A DNA stretch of 48,595 bases from JAVRLB01 sp049965455 (GCA_049965455.1 JBMFWH010000006.1:1-48595), one strand, 5' to 3'; positions 26,585 through 35,748 are shown, counted from the stretch's first letter. Numbers and translations: made by a program. The notes: generated from the sequence alone by a model not told the origin.

Positions 26585-28216
26585 TTACTCTATCTTATAT
26601 TTTTCCACTCTTTTATATAGTCGTTTCCACAGTAATCTGTTAAACGAAAGCACTGTTATAATCATAAAGAACAGGTATATCAGATTTAGCATGAGGTTTG
26701 TGTTGTGGTATGTGGCAATATCTATGAGCGAGCCCAGCCCAATTACGCTATACACAACCCCGTTGATTGCAATGTATTCAGATATTATTAAAGCGTTCCA
26801 GCCACCGCCCCAGCCAGTAATGCTGCCCGTTATGATGGACGGGTAGATGCCTGGCAAAAATACTTTTTTGAGATACAGCCACCTCTTAAATTTAAAGCTT
26901 TTAGAAACCTCGGTCAAGTCTGCAGGAAAATTGTTCATTCCCCCTAGAACGTTAAAAAGTATGTACCACTGCATGCCGGTCATTATCAAGAAGATTGAGA
27001 TCAGGTTCAAGCCCCCCGGCAATTTCAGGAATATGACTACGATAAACGGGAAAAGGGCCGTTGCAGGAATGGATGCTAAAACTTCAAATATGGGGGTCAA
27101 GACCTGATTTGCCTTTTTGTGCGAGATCATATAATATGATACAGGAAGAATCCATGCCAGAGAGATTGCATATGCCACGGCCATCCTCATCGATGAAAGT
27201 ACTATTGCCAGCGGTATAACAGTCATCTGGTCTATCTTTATCTTTGCCAGATCTGCTAAAAACAGACTGAACTTTGAAACAAACCCAAAAATTATTGCTG
27301 CGATTATAAACAGGAAAAAGAAGATCCAGGCCCATTTCAAGTACCTGAATTTCAAGCCAATCTTCCTTATTCTATATCTTAATATTTTATTGAATGCATT
27401 TTTAACGTAATCCGTGATGATTTTCACTCTTGGCAGATAGGACAGGAATTTCAGAAAATAAAATTTTTGATATGTCTGGGCATCTTCTACTTCCTCGTAT
27501 TTATACTTTGTAGAGCTTATTGTGAGAGGGCGCCATATAAATATGTCCATCGATATTATGATAATAATAAGCGTTCCAAGCGCCAGCAATCCAAGATATA
27601 TGTGGTTTGAAGATACCTCTTCCCACATAAAGCTTCCCAATCCAGGTAATGTATAGCTGACATTTCCAAGAGATATGATCTCAGCAGCGAACAGGAAATA
27701 CCAGCCTCCAGCCCATGACATAATGCTATTATATACCAGCTTGGGGATCATTGCCGGAAAGTATAAGGTCCTGAACAATTGCCCTCTCCTTAGATTGAAT
27801 GATTTTGCGGAATCTAATATCGGCTGCGGAATTGTTATAATCGATTCGTAGACTCCAAACGCCATGTTCCATGCCTGACTTGTAAAAATCAGAAAAATGG
27901 ATGCTAGCTCTACACCAACGGCAGTGGGAAGAAAAGCGATCAATGCAAACATTACAACTGGAAAAAACCCCAATATGGGCACGGATTGAAGAATGTCCAG
28001 GATAGGGATCATTATTCTCTCATTTCTCTTGCTTCTGGCAGCGTAAAAACCATAAACCACAGAGAAGGCAAATGACAGGATATACGCTGCAAGCATCCTG
28101 CTAAATGAATAAAGCGCATAAAGCAGCACCGTCGAATCATCTTTTATTGAAAATAGAGAAAAGAAAAAAGCCAGCAGGATCACGAAAATCACATAGAACA
28201 AGATCCTTTTCTTCAT
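26585..28216 (-). CDS. Fused double ABC permease, NitT/TauT (SsuC) type
   Basis: 543 residues from ATG 28216, supported by GTGAT four nt upstream; GTG 28225 is the longer option. Two homologous BPD_transp_1 permease domains are fused (about 40-225 and 310-530). Each has an EAA-type coupling loop, seen as SAKSFNLRRGQLFRTLYFPAMIP and SKSFKFKRWLYLKKVFLPGIYP. This resembles nitrate/sulfonate/taurine importers, where such a subunit normally dimerises. No ATPase or binding-protein gene is adjacent, so its partners must be encoded elsewhere. Confidence 0.88.
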   Translation of the reverse strand: MKKRILFYVIFVILLAFFFSLFSIKDDSTVLLYALYSFSRMLAAYILSFAFSVVYGFYAARSKRNERIMIPILDILQSVPILGFFPVVMFALIAFLPTAVGVELASIFLIFTSQAWNMAFGVYESIITIPQPILDSAKSFNLRRGQLFRTLYFPAMIPKLVYNSIMSWAGGWYFLFAAEIISLGNVSYTLPGLGSFMWEEVSSNHIYLGLLALGTLIIIIISMDIFIWRPLTISSTKYKYEEVEDAQTYQKFYFLKFLSYLPRVKIITDYVKNAFNKILRYRIRKIGLKFRYLKWAWIFFFLFIIAAIIFGFVSKFSLFLADLAKIKIDQMTVIPLAIVLSSMRMAVAYAISLAWILPVSYYMISHKKANQVLTPIFEVLASIPATALFPFIVVIFLKLPGGLNLISIFLIMTGMQWYILFNVLGGMNNFPADLTEVSKSFKFKRWLYLKKVFLPGIYPSIITGSITGWGGGWNALIISEYIAINGVVYSVIGLGSLIDIATYHNTNLMLNLIYLFFMIITVLSFNRLLWKRLYKRVEKYKIE

Positions 28217-28280
28217 ACGAATCACTAATTGGCTTTAAAATGTGATGTGATAATCCATTATTAATTTTTTCTAATTTTTC

Positions 28281-29066
28281 TCAAAATTTTTTAGAAAGAT
28301 AATTGATGGCTGATAAAAAAACGGGCCTGCCATAATCCTTGCCATTTCCCCTCTTCCATTCCGGGTGCTGGTATTCGAAAAATGCGCGTTCAGGATGCGG
28401 CATCAAGCCCATGATAGTTCCAGAGTCATTGCATATCCCGGCAATGTTGTAAATAGAACCATTCGGGTTCCATGGATAACCGGTGTAATTGCCTGAGAGA
28501 TCAACATACCTGAAAGCAATCTGGTCGTTTTCAATAAGCGTGTCCAGCAGCTTATTGTCAGAAAGCAAGAACTTACCCTCTGCATGGGCAATTGGAAGGG
28601 ATATGATATGATCATCATAGTTATTATTGAATATGCATTTTCTGCTCTCTTTTTTCAAGTATATCCACCTACACTCAAACATGTTAGAGTCGTTAGTGCT
28701 AAGGACAGCCTGCGGAGTCTTGCTGATCTTAGTGTTAATGGCAGGCAATATGCCTAGCTCCAATAGAATCTGAAATCCGTTGCAGATACCAAGTATCGGT
28801 TTGCCCTCATCTATAAACTTAACAAGATCCTTTTCTATCAGCCCTTTGATCCTTGCAGCGAATATGGCACCAGCGCGAACGTAATCCCCTGCAGAAAAGC
28901 CTCCCGGTATGTAAAGCATCTGATAATCTTCCAGGTGCTTCGTTTTCAGTTTCAGCTCATTGAGATGAACGTAATCTGGAGAGCCACCTGCATTTTTGAA
29001 CGCCAGGTAAGCTTCTTCATCGCAGTTTGTGCCCTCAATTCTCAATATTGCAATTTTAGGAATCAT
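28281..29066 (-). CDS. purQ: Phosphoribosylformylglycinamidine synthase glutaminase subunit
   Basis: 261 residues, class I glutaminase of the FGAM synthase complex in purine synthesis. Nucleophile C95 lies in GICNGFQILLELG and H224/E226 in MPHPERAFF. The opening reads IAILRIEGTNCDEEA, and PGGFSAGDYVRAGAI is the oxyanion loop. PurL and PurS are not adjacent. An AT-rich TATA-like stretch on the minus strand about 28 nt upstream fits a leaderless start at 29066. Confidence 0.96.
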   Translation of the reverse strand: MIPKIAILRIEGTNCDEEAYLAFKNAGGSPDYVHLNELKLKTKHLEDYQMLYIPGGFSAGDYVRAGAIFAARIKGLIEKDLVKFIDEGKPILGICNGFQILLELGILPAINTKISKTPQAVLSTNDSNMFECRWIYLKKESRKCIFNNNYDDHIISLPIAHAEGKFLLSDNKLLDTLIENDQIAFRYVDLSGNYTGYPWNPNGSIYNIAGICNDSGTIMGLMPHPERAFFEYQHPEWKRGNGKDYGRPVFLSAINYLSKKF

Positions 29067-29136
29067 TGTGAGAAGGATAAGATACTCAAAATATTAAAAT
29101 TTATTTAATGCTATTCATCGATCATAATTTTTAGAA

Positions 29137-29148
29137 ATATTTAAATAT
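29137..29148 (+). promoter_or_regulatory. TATA box of the padR-exporter operon
   Basis: ATATTTAAATAT lies 22-33 nt before the padR ATG at 29170, directly upstream of the palindrome at 29151-29166. Confidence 0.5.
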
Positions 29149-29150
29149 GT

Positions 29151-29166
29151 ATTAGATATATCTAAT
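29151..29166. promoter_or_regulatory. 16-bp perfect palindrome, candidate PadR operator
   Basis: ATTAGATATATCTAAT lies between the TATA box and the padR start codon, where a bound dimer would block initiation. The neighbour is a PadR-type winged-helix repressor, and such proteins commonly autoregulate. Confidence 0.5.
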
Positions 29167-29169
29167 TTT

Positions 29170-29607
29170 ATGACCCATCATGGTAAGGGAATATTGAAGA
29201 ACATCGTGTTAATGGCTTTGAGAGAGGAAGAACTGACTGCTTACGAGATACGAAAAAGCATCAAGAACAGTACATTCAATGTATATGAGCCTAGCAGTGG
29301 CGTGCTATATCCAATATTGAAGTCTCTGATAAATGAAGAATTTATAGAAGTATCCCAGAAAGAGAACCGGAAATATTACAGGATAACAGAAAAAGGAAAG
29401 AAATCTGTTATTGAGAAAATGGATCGATTCAAAGGTATCATGGAGTCAGAAAAAGAAAAATACAAGTGTTACGGAAAAATAGGGATGGAACTAGAAATGC
29501 TTCATAAAACCATATTTACTATGGATGAGGCAAAGATCACTGAAAACAATGAAAAAATATTGAAGATATTGAGAGATGCTGAAGATAAGCTAAAGGAGCT
29601 GTGGTAA
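29170..29607 (+). CDS. PadR-family transcriptional regulator
   Basis: 145 residues. The PadR winged helix covers about 8-85 (ILKNIVLMALREEELTAYEI, the VYEPSSGVLYPILKSLINEEFIE recognition region, then the KYYRITEKGKK wing). A helical C-terminal dimerisation part follows. PadR proteins typically repress a neighbouring drug exporter and release DNA on ligand binding; here an ABC exporter follows on the same strand. Autoregulation through the palindrome at 29151-29166 is likely. Confidence 0.92.
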   Translation: MTHHGKGILKNIVLMALREEELTAYEIRKSIKNSTFNVYEPSSGVLYPILKSLINEEFIEVSQKENRKYYRITEKGKKSVIEKMDRFKGIMESEKEKYKCYGKIGMELEMLHKTIFTMDEAKITENNEKILKILRDAEDKLKELW

Positions 29608-29609
29608 GA

Positions 29610-29723
29610 ATGATAGAATTGAAAGATAATGGAAATGTAGTGAAAGAAATTAACATGAGCATTGTTAAATCTAGAAATCCTGGGTTTAAATACTTAACCA
29701 AGGAAAGAGGTGAATTAAAATGA
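29610..29723 (+). CDS. Candidate 37-residue protein between padR and the exporter ATPase
   Basis: An ATG two nt after the padR stop opens 37 codons ending in a TGA that overlaps the ABC ATPase ATG (29720) in the ATGA form used throughout this genome. GGAG lies about 12 nt before its start, and AGAGGTGA just before the next gene lies inside it. The product is hydrophilic and basic without a recognisable domain or membrane helix. Translation coupling is the main support; it may be a small regulator, or simply a leader keeping ribosomes on the message. Confidence 0.45.
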   Translation: MIELKDNGNVVKEINMSIVKSRNPGFKYLTKERGELK

Positions 29724-30712
29724 AAACTATGATCAAGACAATTGATCTTACAAAAATATACAACGGGAAAATAAAAGCGGTAGATAAGCTAAACATAGAA
29801 ATATACGAGGGGGAGATATACGGGCTGCTGGGCCCTAACGGGGCCGGAAAGACAACAACGATCAACATGCTTACAACCCGGATATCTGCTACTTCCGGTA
29901 GTGCGACAGTGGCAGGTATGGATATTACCAGAGATTCGCTCGGGGTCAGAAAAACCATCGGAGTTGTCCCGCAGGATCTCACCACAGACGAAGACTTGAC
30001 GGGGAGGGAAAATATGGCATTGGTTGCTCAATTTTATGATATCCCGAAAGCAGTGTATAAAGAGCGAATTGAAAAGCTGCTCAAGCTTGTAGAGATGGAA
30101 GAACCCGCAGACAGACTGGTGCGTACATACTCTGGCGGGATGAGAAAGAGGCTTGAGCTCATAGTGGGGCTGGTGAACGAGCCAAAGATATTGTTTCTAG
30201 ACGAGCCGACCTTAGGTCTTGACGTGCAGACAAGAACGCAAATGTGGAACTATGTGAGAGACATACAGAAGAAACTTGATGTTACTATTATCTTGACCTC
30301 TCACTATCTGGAAGAGATAGATGCCCTTGCAGATCGCGTTTCTATAATTGACGATGGCAAGGTAATGGTCACAGGAACGCCTCAAAAGCTCAAAGAATCA
30401 CTAAAGGGAGATATAGTAACCGTGACATTTAAAACACAGAAGGATGCGGAAGAAATGAAAAATATAAAAAATGTGATAGCGGTTGAAAATTCAGGACAAA
30501 ATAGCGTAAGAATCAAGGTTGATAATGCGGACAGCACTTTGCCAGATATTATAAATTTCATATCTGAAAAAAAGCTTGCAACCACAAAACTTATAGTTCA
30601 GAAACCATCGCTTGACGAGGTGTTTCTTGAATATACTGGTAGGGACATAAGAGAGGGAGAAGCAGGAGATGGAAGAAAGATGATGATGAACTTGAAGAGG
30701 GTGAGAAAATGA
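29720..30712 (+). CDS. ABC exporter ATP-binding protein, DrrA type
   Basis: 330 residues. Walker A is GPNGAGKTT near 38-46, the signature is YSGGMRKRLE, Walker B is ILFLDEPT and the H-switch lies in LTSHYLEE. The C-terminal DrrA/ABC-2-associated extension ends at about residue 310 (PSLDEVFLEYTGRDIRE) and a short basic tail follows. It belongs to the multidrug/antibiotic exporter class. AGAGGTGA precedes the ATG and the stop overlaps the permease ATG by 4 nt. Confidence 0.94.
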   Translation: MKTMIKTIDLTKIYNGKIKAVDKLNIEIYEGEIYGLLGPNGAGKTTTINMLTTRISATSGSATVAGMDITRDSLGVRKTIGVVPQDLTTDEDLTGRENMALVAQFYDIPKAVYKERIEKLLKLVEMEEPADRLVRTYSGGMRKRLELIVGLVNEPKILFLDEPTLGLDVQTRTQMWNYVRDIQKKLDVTIILTSHYLEEIDALADRVSIIDDGKVMVTGTPQKLKESLKGDIVTVTFKTQKDAEEMKNIKNVIAVENSGQNSVRIKVDNADSTLPDIINFISEKKLATTKLIVQKPSLDEVFLEYTGRDIREGEAGDGRKMMMNLKRVRK

Positions 30713-31512
30713 GCGGACTGTGGCCTCTTACTGTAAGAGAGTTGAAAAAGTGGTACAGGAATCCAGTGTTTTTTATAACGGGCATGATACAACCGTTCTT
30801 CTGGATCGCGCTTTTCGGAAGCGCGTTCGATATTACCAAATTTTTTCCGGGAGCCAGTGCGCTGGTGCTGGGCGGTGCACCTAACTATATTACCTATATA
30901 GTAGGCGGAGTGCTTACCGTGACCGCGCTATTTACCGCCATGTTTGCGGGCACGCAAATAATATTTGACCGGAGACTTGGGCCGATGGGCAGGTTTCTTT
31001 CATCGCCCATAAGAAGGAGCTCTATAGTATTCTCCAAAATATTTTCTGCGACAATAAGAGTGCTACCGCAAGCATTGATACTGGTAATAGCAGCGATATT
31101 AATTCCAAACGGGCTTAAATTCGTGAACGGGTTCAGCATATTAGATGGTCTTGTAACATTAACCGCAATAATACTCGTATCTTTGATCTTTGCATCAATT
31201 TTCAGTGTGATCGCAATTAGAATGACGAACATGAACTCCATATTCGGCATTGTCAACCTCGTAAATTTGCCACTTCTTTTTGTGAGCTATGCCATGTTCT
31301 CTCCTTCAATGATGGCAAGCTGGCTATCCGATGTAGCACAGTATAATCCGGTATCCTGGTCCGCAGAGGCAATCAGAATGGTAATTATTAATGGAACGCT
31401 TACCACTTCACAGTGGGTGCAGGTCGGGCAGTGGCTTGGTGGCCTGGCAATTCTCGCTGCCGTGATCTTGGGGTTGACAGCATATCTGGCAGAAAAAGAA
31501 ATAAGGGATTAA
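30709..31512 (+). CDS. ABC-2 permease, DrrB type
   Basis: 267 residues with six hydrophobic segments. The N-terminal VRELKKWYRNPVFFITGMIQPFFWIALFG and the central DRRLGPMGRFLSSPIRRSSIVFSKI coupling helix are characteristic of DrrB/ABC2_membrane permeases. It forms the exporter with the preceding ATPase. It is convergent with the helicase gene, 12 nt apart; a T-rich stretch at 31531-31546 inside that gene may terminate this operon. Confidence 0.92.
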   Translation: MSGLWPLTVRELKKWYRNPVFFITGMIQPFFWIALFGSAFDITKFFPGASALVLGGAPNYITYIVGGVLTVTALFTAMFAGTQIIFDRRLGPMGRFLSSPIRRSSIVFSKIFSATIRVLPQALILVIAAILIPNGLKFVNGFSILDGLVTLTAIILVSLIFASIFSVIAIRMTNMNSIFGIVNLVNLPLLFVSYAMFSPSMMASWLSDVAQYNPVSWSAEAIRMVIINGTLTTSQWVQVGQWLGGLAILAAVILGLTAYLAEKEIRD

Positions 31513-31524
31513 ACACAGTATCCA

Positions 31525-33420
31525 TTAGTTTTTTTTCTCATTTTTGAAGAACTCTTCGATCTCCTTTTTTATGTTCTCGGATTTTGAGGCTTCGATATAC
31601 TCTTTAAAATAGGTTATGCGGCGGTCAAGTATGACCGCAAAGCCGCGGTCGGTCTCAGACCTGATCATCCTGCCGATCGCCTGCAACATCTTTCTGGTAG
31701 CCGGAGCCTTGACCGTGTACAGATACCCAAACTCCTTCCCGAATTTTTTTGTGTAGTACTCTTCTAGCGCCCTCTGCTTCACGGTAGGTTTAGGGTAGGG
31801 TATACCTACAATTATCACCAGTTCCAGCTCTGCCTCGGGGAAATCTAGGCCTTCGCTGAACCTGCTGCCTATCACTGTTACGAAAGTGCCACCTTTCTTC
31901 TTGAACAGGTTTACAAGCCTTACAAAATCTTTCTGCTTGAGCTCTTTCGTGTCAAGGTATAAGTTTCCGGGAATGTCAAGCCCGATCTTCAGCATCTTGT
32001 CCAGTATCCTGTATGACGGAAAAAATACAACGCTATTTCTCTTTGATGCCGATAATATGTCTTTAATGTATGTCCTGATCTTCTTCAGTTCAGTGTTATC
32101 CTTTTCAATTACATCATATTTGGTAGTGATGTCTTCTATATATTTTATTTTCAGGTTTTGTGAAGAGAATGGAGAGGGATATACTTTTTTCATAGGAACA
32201 AGCTCTGTAAATATGTTTGCAGTATATTCATCGAGAGGCTTTAAGGTCCCGGACATGTGAATGGATACATAAGTGTTTTCAACAGCGCTGGTAATTGGTG
32301 TGGGATCCAGTGAGTAGATCTCTAACTTTAAATCATCGGTCCCTGAGATTAGCTTGATCATATCATCACTATTCTCGTCAAACCAATCTAATAGGAAAGA
32401 GGCAGTGCTGTATATGTAAGATCTAGGAAGCTTGCCAGAATCCAATTTTTTGAGCCTTATCTTCTCTCCGAACTTTTTCAGCTCTTTCAAATATTCTCTG
32501 ATCACCACAGAGTTCTTTTTTGATAGATCCATCAACAGCTCTTCGAATTCAGAGCCTATTATTGTAGCCTCTTCATTTCCGGATATCAGGTCGCTGCCCA
32601 AGCTGTTCATAGCCTCTTTTACAATCTCTGAAAACTCTGAAGACTTGATATTTTTATAGTTGAATTCTCCGTATTCCACAATCTCGCTGTCGAACCGCTG
32701 CAAGACCTTCATGCTCAATGCCAGCGATCGCTCTTCCCTGGCAAAGTCCGGTACGTTATGCGCCTCGTCAACGACAAGGATTAGATCTTTAATATCGCAC
32801 TGCATCCATTCTAGTATCTTTGCCCTGATGAAAGGATCAAAGAAATATGGATATGAAGCTATCACGAGGTCTGAGTTTCTTAACGCGATCTTCATTGTTT
32901 CGTAAGGACAAACTTTCAAAAATTTTGCATGTTCTACCACCTCTTCCGCGGTCGCAAGCGTCGAATCCTGAAACTCTATCAGCTTTTTTCCGTTGTCTTT
33001 CAGGAAATTGTAATAGTATTCGCATGCTTTAATGCTGTTTTTCAAAACTTTCTTTTTCAGATTTTCACAGATGAGGCTTAGCTCTTCCGCACCTCCCTCT
33101 TTCAATTCTCCTTCGGTGGCAAGCATGCAATAGTTGTTTCTTCCTTGCAATGGGAAGGCTCGAAAATCCAGATATTTTCGAAGCGCCCGAGCCTCTTTCA
33201 GGACCTGGATCTGCTGGCTGTTGGTCCTAGTTACATATACCACTTTTTTATGATTTTTAAGCGCGAACTCTAATACCGGCGCCAAGATCACGATAGTCTT
33301 GCCTGTGCCCGTAGGCGCCTCAAATACAAAATGCTGTTTCGAGTTCAGACAAGTCTTGATGTCCTCTATGATCTCATTCTGTCCCAGCCTCGGGGTGTAT
33401 GGAAAAATATTATTTATCAT
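31525..33420 (-). CDS. xpd: XPD/Rad3-family Fe-S DNA helicase
   Basis: 631 residues from ATG 33420; an ATG at 33429 adds three residues. It is an SF2 5'-3' helicase: Walker A APTGTGKT near 35-42, DEAH box DEAHN near 218, and late motifs SRFSEGLDFPEAE and QAIGRMIRSETDRG. The four cysteines of the XPD iron-sulfur domain are present at about C98, C118, C133 and C171. Family members open DNA for repair; archaea lack the full TFIIH complex. It is flanked by an exporter operon and tRNA-Ser. Confidence 0.92.
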   Translation of the reverse strand: MINNIFPYTPRLGQNEIIEDIKTCLNSKQHFVFEAPTGTGKTIVILAPVLEFALKNHKKVVYVTRTNSQQIQVLKEARALRKYLDFRAFPLQGRNNYCMLATEGELKEGGAEELSLICENLKKKVLKNSIKACEYYYNFLKDNGKKLIEFQDSTLATAEEVVEHAKFLKVCPYETMKIALRNSDLVIASYPYFFDPFIRAKILEWMQCDIKDLILVVDEAHNVPDFAREERSLALSMKVLQRFDSEIVEYGEFNYKNIKSSEFSEIVKEAMNSLGSDLISGNEEATIIGSEFEELLMDLSKKNSVVIREYLKELKKFGEKIRLKKLDSGKLPRSYIYSTASFLLDWFDENSDDMIKLISGTDDLKLEIYSLDPTPITSAVENTYVSIHMSGTLKPLDEYTANIFTELVPMKKVYPSPFSSQNLKIKYIEDITTKYDVIEKDNTELKKIRTYIKDILSASKRNSVVFFPSYRILDKMLKIGLDIPGNLYLDTKELKQKDFVRLVNLFKKKGGTFVTVIGSRFSEGLDFPEAELELVIIVGIPYPKPTVKQRALEEYYTKKFGKEFGYLYTVKAPATRKMLQAIGRMIRSETDRGFAVILDRRITYFKEYIEASKSENIKKEIEEFFKNEKKN

Positions 33421-33429
33421 ACAGGTCAT

Positions 33430-33766
33430 TTATTATTTTTAGAAAATGATAATGAAAACAGCGTTATACGATCCAGAAATTTCTGTAATAGCATATAGCT
33501 AAGCCGGTATTTTTAAATAAATTTTTATAGGCCCATTGAAAGCGATTGGTTTTGAATAATAACGCAGAATACTCCATTTTTGTACCTTTATACACATATA
33601 CTTTTTTCATTTTTATACCTCAATCTAACATTGCTAATCATTATATTAATATTTTTTGTTGACACTTAGAACCAGCTGTTTATAGCGTTTGCAAGGATAT
33701 CATGTTTTGTGAGTTCCTGATCGAAACATAAAAATCAGGATTCTGGTGAGTATGATTTTTAGTAAG
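33430..33766. other. Intergenic region, no gene recognised
   Basis: 337 bases between the helicase start and tRNA-Ser. It is AT-rich, with T-rich runs near 33570-33625 and 33645-33658. One short hairpin can be drawn: TCCTGAT at 33715-33721 pairs with ATCAGGA at 33734-33740 around a 12-nt loop, 27 nt beyond the tRNA 3' end. I saw no convincing ORF, C/D-box pair or repeat array. Confidence 0.5.
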
Positions 33767-33852
33767 CGCCGCGGGGGAGATTTGAACTCCCGGTCCCACT
33801 TAAGAGAACCAGCTCTCAAGGCTGGCGCCGTTGTCCGCTTGGCTACCGCGGC
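33767..33852 (-). tRNA. tRNA-Ser (anticodon TGA)
   Basis: An 86-nt class II tRNA with a long variable arm. Acceptor strands GCCGCGG and CCGCGGC pair fully. The anticodon stem CCAGC/GCTGG holds loop CTTGAGA, anticodon TGA for UCN serine codons. The T stem GGGAG/CTCCC surrounds TTCAAAT. The discriminator is G, as usual for archaeal tRNA-Ser. No CCA is encoded. Confidence 0.95.
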
Positions 33853-33879
33853 AGTACAACTATGATAAATTCGCTGTGG

Positions 33880-33888
33880 TATAAAAAG
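33880..33888 (-). promoter_or_regulatory. TATA box of tRNA-Ser
   Basis: CTTTTTATA on the minus strand lies 28-36 nt upstream of the tRNA 5' end at 33852. Confidence 0.5.
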
Positions 33889-33934
33889 TTAACATTGGAA
33901 AATTTAATCTAAACGATCTGCATATATTATATAA

Positions 33935-34678
33935 ATGATAATTATAAAGCTTGGCGGCAGTGTCATTACAGACAAGGCAAAATACAGAAAGTTCAGAACC
34001 GAGACAGTGAGAAAGCTTATTGCAGAGTTGCCCGGCTCAGACCTGATCATTGTTCACGGTGCCGGCTCTTTCGGGCACATAATTTCAAAGCGGTACGCTC
34101 TGCATAACGGGCTAAACGCTCAAAATACCTTGGAATTTGTGCGGGTGCAGAATGACATGATAGAATTAAACCTGAACATAATGAAGCTCTTATTTGAATC
34201 AGATATACCTGCCATATCCTTACCCGTTCATTCTTTTCATGTATATAATGGAGAGTTCAATTTTGATATTTTTGAAAGGTTCCTGAAACTAGGATTTGTG
34301 CCTGTAACTTATGGAGACATCATATTAAACAGTGAAAAGAAGGTTGCAATATGCTCTGGGGATTATCTGGTTGAAAAGCTGGCAGAGCATTTCAAGCCTG
34401 AGCATGTAATATTTGTCACTGACGTGGATGGAATATACACTAAAAACCCAAAACTCTATAAAGATGCAAAATTTATCAAAGAGTTGAGTTTAGAAGATAG
34501 CATAGACACAGAGATGGTAGTAGATGATGTTACGGGCGGGATACTGGGCAAACTGGAAACGATCAAGAGAATCATGGGCAATGCAGGATCGGTCACGATT
34601 GTTAACGGGCTCGTGCCCGGCAGGGTAAAAAATACAATATTGAAAAATGAGACGCTATGTACCAGAATCAAGAGGTGA
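33935..34678 (+). CDS. ipk: Isopentenyl phosphate kinase
   Basis: 247 residues of the amino acid kinase fold. The N-terminal IIIKLGGSVITDK binds phosphates. GAGSFGH (42-48) contains the active-site His48 that distinguishes isopentenyl phosphate kinase from other family members. The C-terminal GDYLVEKLAEH, DVDGIYTKNPKL and DDVTGGILGKLE complete the site. It phosphorylates isopentenyl phosphate to IPP in the modified archaeal mevalonate pathway that builds ether lipids. It is followed 8 nt later by the IPP isomerase, with GAGGTGA bridging. Confidence 0.95.
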   Translation: MIIIKLGGSVITDKAKYRKFRTETVRKLIAELPGSDLIIVHGAGSFGHIISKRYALHNGLNAQNTLEFVRVQNDMIELNLNIMKLLFESDIPAISLPVHSFHVYNGEFNFDIFERFLKLGFVPVTYGDIILNSEKKVAICSGDYLVEKLAEHFKPEHVIFVTDVDGIYTKNPKLYKDAKFIKELSLEDSIDTEMVVDDVTGGILGKLETIKRIMGNAGSVTIVNGLVPGRVKNTILKNETLCTRIKR

Positions 34679-34686
34679 AATAAGAT

Positions 34687-35748
34687 ATGGCTGAGAACAT
34701 TGAGAATAGGAAAAGCGAGCATGTAGAGATATCATTGAGAGAGAACGTAAATTCACATTATAATTACTGGGAAGACGTGGACCTGATCCATTATTCCATA
34801 CCTGATACAGACCTGGATAATATAGACACCACCGTTTCAATGTTCGGGAAGAAGCTGGATTATCCGATCATAATAGAAGGCATGACCGGGGGTTTTGCAA
34901 ACGCTAAAAAGATCAACGAGAACCTGGGCAAGGCTGCAGAAAAGCTGAAAATAGGAATGGGCGTGGGAAGCGAGAGAGCAATATTCAAGCACCCGGAAAA
35001 CAAGGATTCGTATGCGGTGCTGAAAGATCTGGACATACCGTTAAAAATATCAAATTTAGGAGTACCACAGCTCATAGCACAAAAAAACATAAGACCTTTT
35101 AATGAGGCAGATATAAAAAAGGTGATGGAGCTCATAAATGCAGACATAATAGCGTTTCACCTAAATTATCTGCAAGAGCTGGTGCAGCCAGAGGGAGAGC
35201 ACAGGAGCAGGGGAGTATTGAATAGGTTGAGTGATATTGCGCAGCACTATCCAGTGTTGGCCAAAGAGACTGGCGCAGGTGTATCTAAAGAGATGGCACT
35301 GGCACTGAAAAGAGCGGGCGTGATAGGCATTGATGTTGGCGGTGCGGGAGGCACGTCTTTTTCAGCAGTAGAATATTACAGGGCTAAAAGCAGGGCAGAC
35401 AAGAAAAAAGAGATTCTGGGTGCGTTATTTTGGGATTGGGGCATACCCACGCCAGCCTCTATATACTCTATACGAAACATAGGATTACCGGTAATAGGCA
35501 GCGGGGGCGTGAAAACAGGGCTCGACATCGCGAAGGCGATAGTGCTGGGCGCTGATGCGGGGGGCATGGCGCGCGAGCTGTTACCGTACGCTGCAAAATC
35601 ATATGAGAGCGTGATGGGAAGAATTGAAGAGATAATATATGAACTAAAAGCGACAATGTTCCTGGTAAATGCCAAAAATGTCAGAGAGCTTCAAAGCAAG
35701 AAGTTTATAGTGCATGGCAGGACTAGAGACTGGATTGAGAAGCTATGA
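34687..35748 (+). CDS. fni: Type 2 isopentenyl-diphosphate isomerase
   Basis: 353 residues, FMN-dependent IDI-2. A TIM-barrel flavoprotein: the N-terminal RKSEHVEISL, EGMTGGF near 59-65, the NLGVPQL strand, HLNYLQELVQPEGE carrying the conserved His, Gln and Glu, ETGAGVS, DVGGAGGTSF, and the phosphate-binding GSGGVKTGLDIAKA with GADAGGMAR. It interconverts IPP and DMAPP, the step after the kinase encoded just upstream. The stop overlaps the ZPR1 gene by 4 nt. Confidence 0.96.
   Translation: MAENIENRKSEHVEISLRENVNSHYNYWEDVDLIHYSIPDTDLDNIDTTVSMFGKKLDYPIIIEGMTGGFANAKKINENLGKAAEKLKIGMGVGSERAIFKHPENKDSYAVLKDLDIPLKISNLGVPQLIAQKNIRPFNEADIKKVMELINADIIAFHLNYLQELVQPEGEHRSRGVLNRLSDIAQHYPVLAKETGAGVSKEMALALKRAGVIGIDVGGAGGTSFSAVEYYRAKSRADKKKEILGALFWDWGIPTPASIYSIRNIGLPVIGSGGVKTGLDIAKAIVLGADAGGMARELLPYAAKSYESVMGRIEEIIYELKATMFLVNAKNVRELQSKKFIVHGRTRDWIEKL

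Noticed and set aside
33715..33740. Hairpin with 7-bp arms downstream of tRNA-Ser, considered as a C/D-box RNA or terminator.
   Set aside because: No convincing C box/D box pair and no T-tract follows on the minus strand; the stem is short enough to be chance.
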